From Solirubrobacterales bacterium (GTDB lineage Bacteria; Actinomycetota; Thermoleophilia; Solirubrobacterales; Solirubrobacteraceae), in contig JAOPZU010000599.1 of assembly GCA_025963955.1 (NCBI GenBank), forward strand, positions 1 to 8,946: a stretch of DNA of 8,946 nt, given 5' to 3'. Below, piece by piece: positions 6,816 to 8,946 of the stretch. Position numbers and translations under genes: made by a program. Below the pieces are notes generated by a model. The model ran no database searches. It saw only the letters and a program-made list of their open reading frames with translations, and was not told where the DNA came from. The stretch's first letter is position 1, and each line of letters opens with the position of its first letter.

Positions 6816-6898
6816 TCGACCGCCACACGGGTTCCCGCTCGGGAACCGTCTCCGCAAGCGCCCGGCCTCCTACTTCGACCGCCACACGGGTTCCCGCT
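6816..6898. repeat. 24-bp perfect direct repeat duplicating the end of the enoyl-CoA hydratase gene
   Basis: The 24 bases at 6816-6839 recur exactly at 6875-6898, offset by 59 bases. The right copy encodes the last residues of the hydratase (REPVWRS on the minus strand). The left copy lies beyond its stop codon and, in a different frame, again reads REPVWRS followed by Thr and a TGA stop (6811-6813). It therefore looks like a leftover or duplicated gene end rather than a regulatory repeat. Confidence 0.85.
6830..6847. terminator. Inverted repeat downstream of the enoyl-CoA hydratase gene, possible terminator
   Basis: GGTTCCCG (6830-6837) and CGGGAACC (6840-6847) are perfect inverted repeats separated by two bases. 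In RNA this would be a 7-bp stem with a 4-base loop. It lies 22 bases past the hydratase stop codon with no following U-tract. It could act as a terminator or simply result from the duplication that created the direct repeat. Confidence 0.4.
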
Positions 6899-7652
6899 TC
6901 TCCTTGAACGCCACCGCCCCCTCGCGCGCGTCCTCCGACATGAGGACGGGGCCGGCGATCTCGCCTTGCTTGCCCCACATCTCCTCCAGGCTCCAGTCGA
7001 CCTGCTCCTCGATGATGCGCTTGGAGGCCATGAGCGCGAGCGGGCCGTTCTTCGCCAGCGTCGCCGCGAGCTCGAGGGCGACGTCGAGGGCGGCGCCGGG
7101 CTCGGCCACGCGGTTGACGACGCCGAACTCGTGGAAGCGCTCGGCGGTCATCGGGTCCCCGGTGAGGGCCAGCTCCATGACCGCGTGGTAGGGCATGCGG
7201 CGGGGCAGGCGCAGCAGGCCACCCGCGGCGGCCACCAGGGAGCGCTTGGCCTCCGGGATGCCGAGCTTCGCGCCGGCCGCGGCCACGATCAGGTCGCAGC
7301 TGAGGGCGATCTCCAGGCCGCCGGCGACGGCGAAGCCCTCGATGGCGGCGATGAGCGGCTTGGCCGACGCGCGCTGGGTGATGCCGGCGAAGCCGCGGCC
7401 GTCGATCCACGGCGACTCGCCCTTGGCGAACGCGCCGAGGTCCATCCCCGCGCAGAAGAAGCCTCCCGCACCCGTGAGGATGCCGGCGCTCAGGGTGTCG
7501 TCCGCGTCGAGGGCGTCGAGGGCCGCCGCGACCCCGTTGGCCAGCTCGGTGTTGACGGCGTTGCGGACCTGCGGCCGGTTGAGCGTTATGACGAGGACGG
7601 CGCCGCGGCGCTCGGTCAGGACGGCGGGGGCGTCGGTGCTGGTGTCGGACAT
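6870..7652 (-). CDS. Enoyl-CoA hydratase/isomerase (crotonase) family protein
   Basis: This 260-residue, full-length crotonase most likely hydrates a trans-2-enoyl-CoA in beta-oxidation or a related acyl-CoA pathway. The start of the fold is VLVITLNRPQVRNAV (19-33). The oxyanion-hole blocks are CAGMDL (67-72) and AGG (110-112). Both catalytic glutamates of true hydratases are present with the standard 20-residue spacing: Glu114 in GGLEIALSCD (equivalent to Glu144 of rat mitochondrial hydratase) and Glu134 in GIPEAKR (equivalent to Glu164). The C-terminal helix ends in the family-typical KREPVWRS. The chain length of the substrate cannot be read from the sequence. It is divergent from the MBL-fold gene across 73 bases, and TAGGCT ends 6 bases before its ATG. 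The last 24 coding bases overlap a direct repeat whose second copy lies past the stop codon. Confidence 0.93.
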   Translation of the reverse strand: MSDTSTDAPAVLTERRGAVLVITLNRPQVRNAVNTELANGVAAALDALDADDTLSAGILTGAGGFFCAGMDLGAFAKGESPWIDGRGFAGITQRASAKPLIAAIEGFAVAGGLEIALSCDLIVAAAGAKLGIPEAKRSLVAAAGGLLRLPRRMPYHAVMELALTGDPMTAERFHEFGVVNRVAEPGAALDVALELAATLAKNGPLALMASKRIIEEQVDWSLEEMWGKQGEIAGPVLMSEDAREGAVAFKEKREPVWRSK

Positions 7653-7658
7653 GGCGCG

Positions 7659-7664
7659 AGCCTA
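7659..7664 (-). promoter_or_regulatory. -10 hexamer TAGGCT for the enoyl-CoA hydratase gene (leaderless)
   Basis: On the minus strand TAGGCT, 6 bases, then ATG. TGAACC (7681-7686, minus strand) sits 16 bases upstream as a possible -35 and is half of the inverted repeat at 7674-7686. An AGGAGG just upstream of the hexamer would lie outside a leaderless RNA and is too far from the ATG to act as a ribosome site. Confidence 0.55.
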
Positions 7665-7673
7665 CCTCCTGGT

Positions 7674-7686
7674 TGAACTCGGTTCA
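7674..7686. promoter_or_regulatory. Candidate operator TGAAC-TCG-GTTCA between divergent genes
   Basis: A perfect 5-bp inverted repeat with a 3-base centre lies in the 73-base gap between the hydratase and MBL-fold genes. It overlaps the possible -35 of the hydratase promoter and lies 24 bases upstream of the opposing -10. This is a typical place for a TetR- or GntR-type repressor of acyl-CoA genes, but no regulator gene is adjacent. Confidence 0.4.
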
Positions 7687-7710
7687 GCTTCAGCAGGACG
7701 GTGGCCGGGG

Positions 7711-7716
7711 TAGCCT
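7711..7716 (+). promoter_or_regulatory. -10 hexamer TAGCCT for the MBL-fold gene
   Basis: TAGCCT ends 9 bases before the ATG at 7726, implying a leaderless or nearly leaderless mRNA. No purine-rich ribosome site precedes the ATG, and no convincing -35 is visible. Confidence 0.45.
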
Positions 7717-7725
7717 GACCCATCC

Positions 7726-8385
7726 ATGGAGCAGATCGCCGACGACGTCTTCCAGTTCCCGATGCTGCTGCGCCAGGGGGTGAACGCGTACCTGATCGGC
7801 GACGTGCTGGTGGACGCGGGGGGTCCGCCCTTCGGCCGGCGGATCGCGCAGGAGCTCCGCGTGGAGGAACGCGCGCTCTCCGCGCACATCGTCACCCACG
7901 CCCGCGGGGACCACGCGGGCGGCTCGCACTCGATCGTCGAGGAGTGCAAGGTGCCGGTGTGGGCCGGGGCGGCCGATGTCGCCGTGCTGGAGTCGGGCAA
8001 CGTCGAGGCGACGGGCCTGCTGGCCCCGGTGATGCGGCTGATGGGAGGCTTCGAGGGGGTACCCGTGCGCCGCGCGCTGCACGACGGCGACGAGGTGGGC
8101 GCCGGCTTCGTCGTCCTGGAGACGCCTGGCCGGACGCCCGGACACATCGCGCTTTGGCGCGAGCGGGACCGCGTCCTGCTGTGCGGGGACGTCTGGCTGA
8201 ACATGGACATGAAGACCACGCGCCGCGGCCTGCGCGACCCGGCGCGGGCGCAGACCATCGACCGCGAGGCCAACCGGCGGTCCCAGGCGCGGCTGGCCGC
8301 GCTCCAGCCCGCAGTGGTCGGCTTCGGGCACGGACCGGTGCTCGATAAGGACGCGGCGGGCCGGCTCGCGGGGTGGGTCGCCTAG
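7726..8385 (+). CDS. Metallo-beta-lactamase-fold hydrolase with Arg in the HxHxDH motif
   Basis: This 219-residue, single-domain MBL-fold protein is of the glyoxalase II-like size class, cytoplasmic with no signal peptide. The fold begins with the usual NAYLI...LVDAGG strands (20-33). The zinc motif is THARGDHAGG (57-66): His58, Asp62 and His63 are kept, but the second His of HxHxDH is Arg60. The remaining ligands are present: His140 in TPGRTPGHIAL, Asp155 in LLCGDV and His202 in GFGHGPVL. It could therefore bind one metal, or two in an altered site. The substrate is unknown; a thioesterase of acyl-CoA or a glutathione-like thiol would suit its divergent partner, the enoyl-CoA hydratase, but this is inference. 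The ATG at 7726 is the only sensible start and follows TAGCCT. Confidence 0.9.
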   Translation: MEQIADDVFQFPMLLRQGVNAYLIGDVLVDAGGPPFGRRIAQELRVEERALSAHIVTHARGDHAGGSHSIVEECKVPVWAGAADVAVLESGNVEATGLLAPVMRLMGGFEGVPVRRALHDGDEVGAGFVVLETPGRTPGHIALWRERDRVLLCGDVWLNMDMKTTRRGLRDPARAQTIDREANRRSQARLAALQPAVVGFGHGPVLDKDAAGRLAGWVA

Positions 8386-8402
8386 CATCCGTGAGCGAAG
8401 GT

Positions 8403-8436
8403 CAGGCTTTACTTAAGTAAATGCCTGTGCTACCTT
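8403..8436 (+). promoter_or_regulatory. Promoter with 14-bp palindromic operator upstream of the small paralog operon
   Basis: TTTACTTAAGTAAA (8408-8421) is a perfect 14-bp palindrome, AT-rich in a very GC-rich region. It is flanked by CAGGC (8403-8407) and GCCTG (8423-8427), which extend the symmetry with one extra T. Its left half serves as a -35 (TTTACT, 8408-8413), 17 bases from a TACCTT -10 (8431-8436). RNA would start near 8443. The overlap of the -35 by a symmetric site suggests repression by a dimeric winged-helix regulator such as a MarR or PadR type; the regulator's identity is inferred. Confidence 0.65.
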
Positions 8437-8458
8437 GTGCGTACTTCGACAAGCGAAC

Positions 8459-8463
8459 AAGGA
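8459..8463 (+). promoter_or_regulatory. Shine-Dalgarno AAGGA for the His-rich small protein
   Basis: AAGGA lies 6 bases before the ATG at 8470 and decides that start over a GTG further upstream (8437), which would place the start codon next to the -10 and outside the transcript. Confidence 0.55.
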
Positions 8464-8469
8464 TCAGAC

Positions 8470-8727
8470 ATGGGAACCGATGCCCCCACCACCCAGCAGG
8501 ACAAGCAGATCACCGTCGCCGTCCCCGAGCAGCGGACCGCCGAGTTCTACGCGTTCTTCGCGCGGTTCCTCGCAGCGGACGGACCCGGCCGGCGACGCGG
8601 GCCCCGCGGTCGCCACGGCCACGGTCCCGTCGGCCACCGCCCCGGCTGCCGCCCCCAGCACCACGAGGAGCACCACCACGGCGCTCCCGCCGCCGCGGAG
8701 GCCGCTCCGGCGGAGCCCGCGGCCTGA
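8470..8727 (+). CDS. Small His-rich protein with N-terminal VAVPExR module, paralog A
   Basis: This 85-residue protein is not of known function. Residues 11-37 (DKQITVAVPEQR, then EFYAFFARFLAAD) predict a beta strand followed by an amphipathic helix. The remainder is low-complexity and charged: a Gly/Arg/His stretch (GRHGHGPVGH, HHEEHHHG) and an Ala/Pro/Glu-rich end. The same 27-residue module opens the next gene, with 21 of 27 residues identical. The module resembles the N-terminus of actinobacterial DUF6416-type proteins as I remember them; that assignment is tentative. Compared with its neighbour it looks shortened, as if the C-terminal domain were lost or never gained. The His cluster could bind Zn, Ni or Co (inference). 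It has its own promoter with a palindromic operator, a leader of about 27 bases and a Shine-Dalgarno site, and its TGA overlaps the next ATG. Confidence 0.75.
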   Translation: MGTDAPTTQQDKQITVAVPEQRTAEFYAFFARFLAADGPGRRRGPRGRHGHGPVGHRPGCRPQHHEEHHHGAPAAAEAAPAEPAA

Positions 8728-8946
8728 TGGCCGACAAGCAGGTCACGGTCGCGGTCCCCGAGGACCGCGTGCCGGAGTTCTACGCCTGGTTCGCCGCGTT
8801 CCTCGCGGCGGACCGGGCGAAGGGCGCACCCGGCGGACCTGGTTTCGGGCCTCGCGGCCCGGGCCTCGGCGGCGGGCGCGGCGGCCCTTTCGGCCATCGG
8901 CACGGCGAAGCCCAGCCGTGGACGGCCGCGGACGCCGAGCAGGCCG
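8727..8946 (+). CDS. Paralog B of the VAVPExR-module protein, 3' end beyond the window
   Basis: The ATG overlaps the upstream TGA by one base (TGATG), so translation is coupled. No separate Shine-Dalgarno site is evident. The visible 73 residues open with DKQVTVAVPEDR and EFYAWFAAFLAAD, the same module as paralog A. A Gly/Pro/Arg linker with GHRHG follows, then PWTAADAEQA, which looks like the beginning of a helical domain that continues past base 8946. In actinobacterial proteins with this kind of opening (DUF6416-like) the C-terminus is winged-helix-like, and Gly/His/Arg-rich linkers are also common near PadR-type regulators; either would fit an autoregulated operon. The function is unknown, and the domain assignment cannot be confirmed without the missing end. 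Confidence 0.75.
   Translation, partial: MADKQVTVAVPEDRVPEFYAWFAAFLAADRAKGAPGGPGFGPRGPGLGGGRGGPFGHRHGEAQPWTAADAEQA

Noticed and set aside
6816..6898. CRISPR-like or integration-site repeat
   Set aside because: Only two copies exist, one of them coding, with no neighbouring cas or integrase gene. The coding-end duplication explains it better.
5857..7191. A 444-codon plus-strand frame opposite the S51 and hydratase genes
   Set aside because: Its translation has no recognisable domain and skewed composition, while the minus-strand genes have intact catalytic motifs.
8437..8439. Earlier GTG start for the His-rich protein, adding 11 residues
   Set aside because: It lies next to the -10 hexamer and upstream of the expected transcription start. 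The ATG at 8470 has a Shine-Dalgarno site and begins nearer the region shared with paralog B.
8464..8679. Minus-strand frame with a hydrophobic, signal-peptide-like start
   Set aside because: It is antisense to the small paralog gene, which has a promoter, ribosome site and a conserved module. The hydrophobic run mirrors the His/Ala/Pro codons.
8580..8727. Frameshift within paralog A explaining its short length
   Set aside because: The current frame gives a coherent His/Gly/Arg-rich then Ala/Pro/Glu-rich tail and ends exactly at the TGATG coupling site. No other frame restores similarity to the end of paralog B that is visible.

Overview
This window is very GC-rich (third codon positions are almost all G or C). 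Its gene set is typical of a free-living aerobic high-GC actinomycete. A deep-branching Actinomycetota lineage such as Thermoleophilia/Solirubrobacterales is a plausible guess, but that is inference from base composition, protein style and leaderless promoters, not a placement. No RNA gene, CRISPR array, insertion sequence or phage gene was found. No gene-free stretch exceeds about 200 bases.

Layout. (1) 2-2677 (+): nearly all of 2-oxoglutarate dehydrogenase E1 (sucA), cut at the 5' end by the window edge and followed by a GC hairpin. (2) 2752-3636 (-): a DUF1028 Ntn-hydrolase-like protein with a C-terminal TPR-like tail, divergent from (3). (3) 3669-5066 (+): a tight three-gene cluster of an alkyltransferase-like DNA-repair protein, a YjbQ/UPF0047 protein and a SAM methyltransferase. 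Its last stop codon overlaps the stop of the convergent gene. (4) 5063-6675 (-): two tandem, diverged S51 (peptidase E-like) serine hydrolases. (5) 6870-7652 (-): an enoyl-CoA hydratase with both catalytic glutamates. It is followed by a duplicated copy of its own 3' end and lies head-to-head with (6). (6) 7726-8385 (+): a metallo-beta-lactamase-fold hydrolase with one metal-ligand His replaced by Arg. (7) 8470-8946 (+): two tandem paralogous small proteins sharing a 27-residue N-terminal module, the second cut by the window end. Their promoter carries a 14-bp perfect AT-rich palindrome.

Most genes are ordinary housekeeping or accessory metabolism and do not obviously form one pathway. Seven genes have a TANNNT hexamer 6-9 nt before the start codon, the signature of leaderless mRNA. 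The 8470 operon instead has a -35/-10 promoter, a leader and a Shine-Dalgarno site. The least explained part is that last operon: a palindromic operator over the -35 box, an 85-residue His-rich protein, and a translationally coupled longer paralog. The Arg-substituted metallo-beta-lactamase-fold protein and the 3'-end duplication behind the hydratase gene are the next most unusual points.
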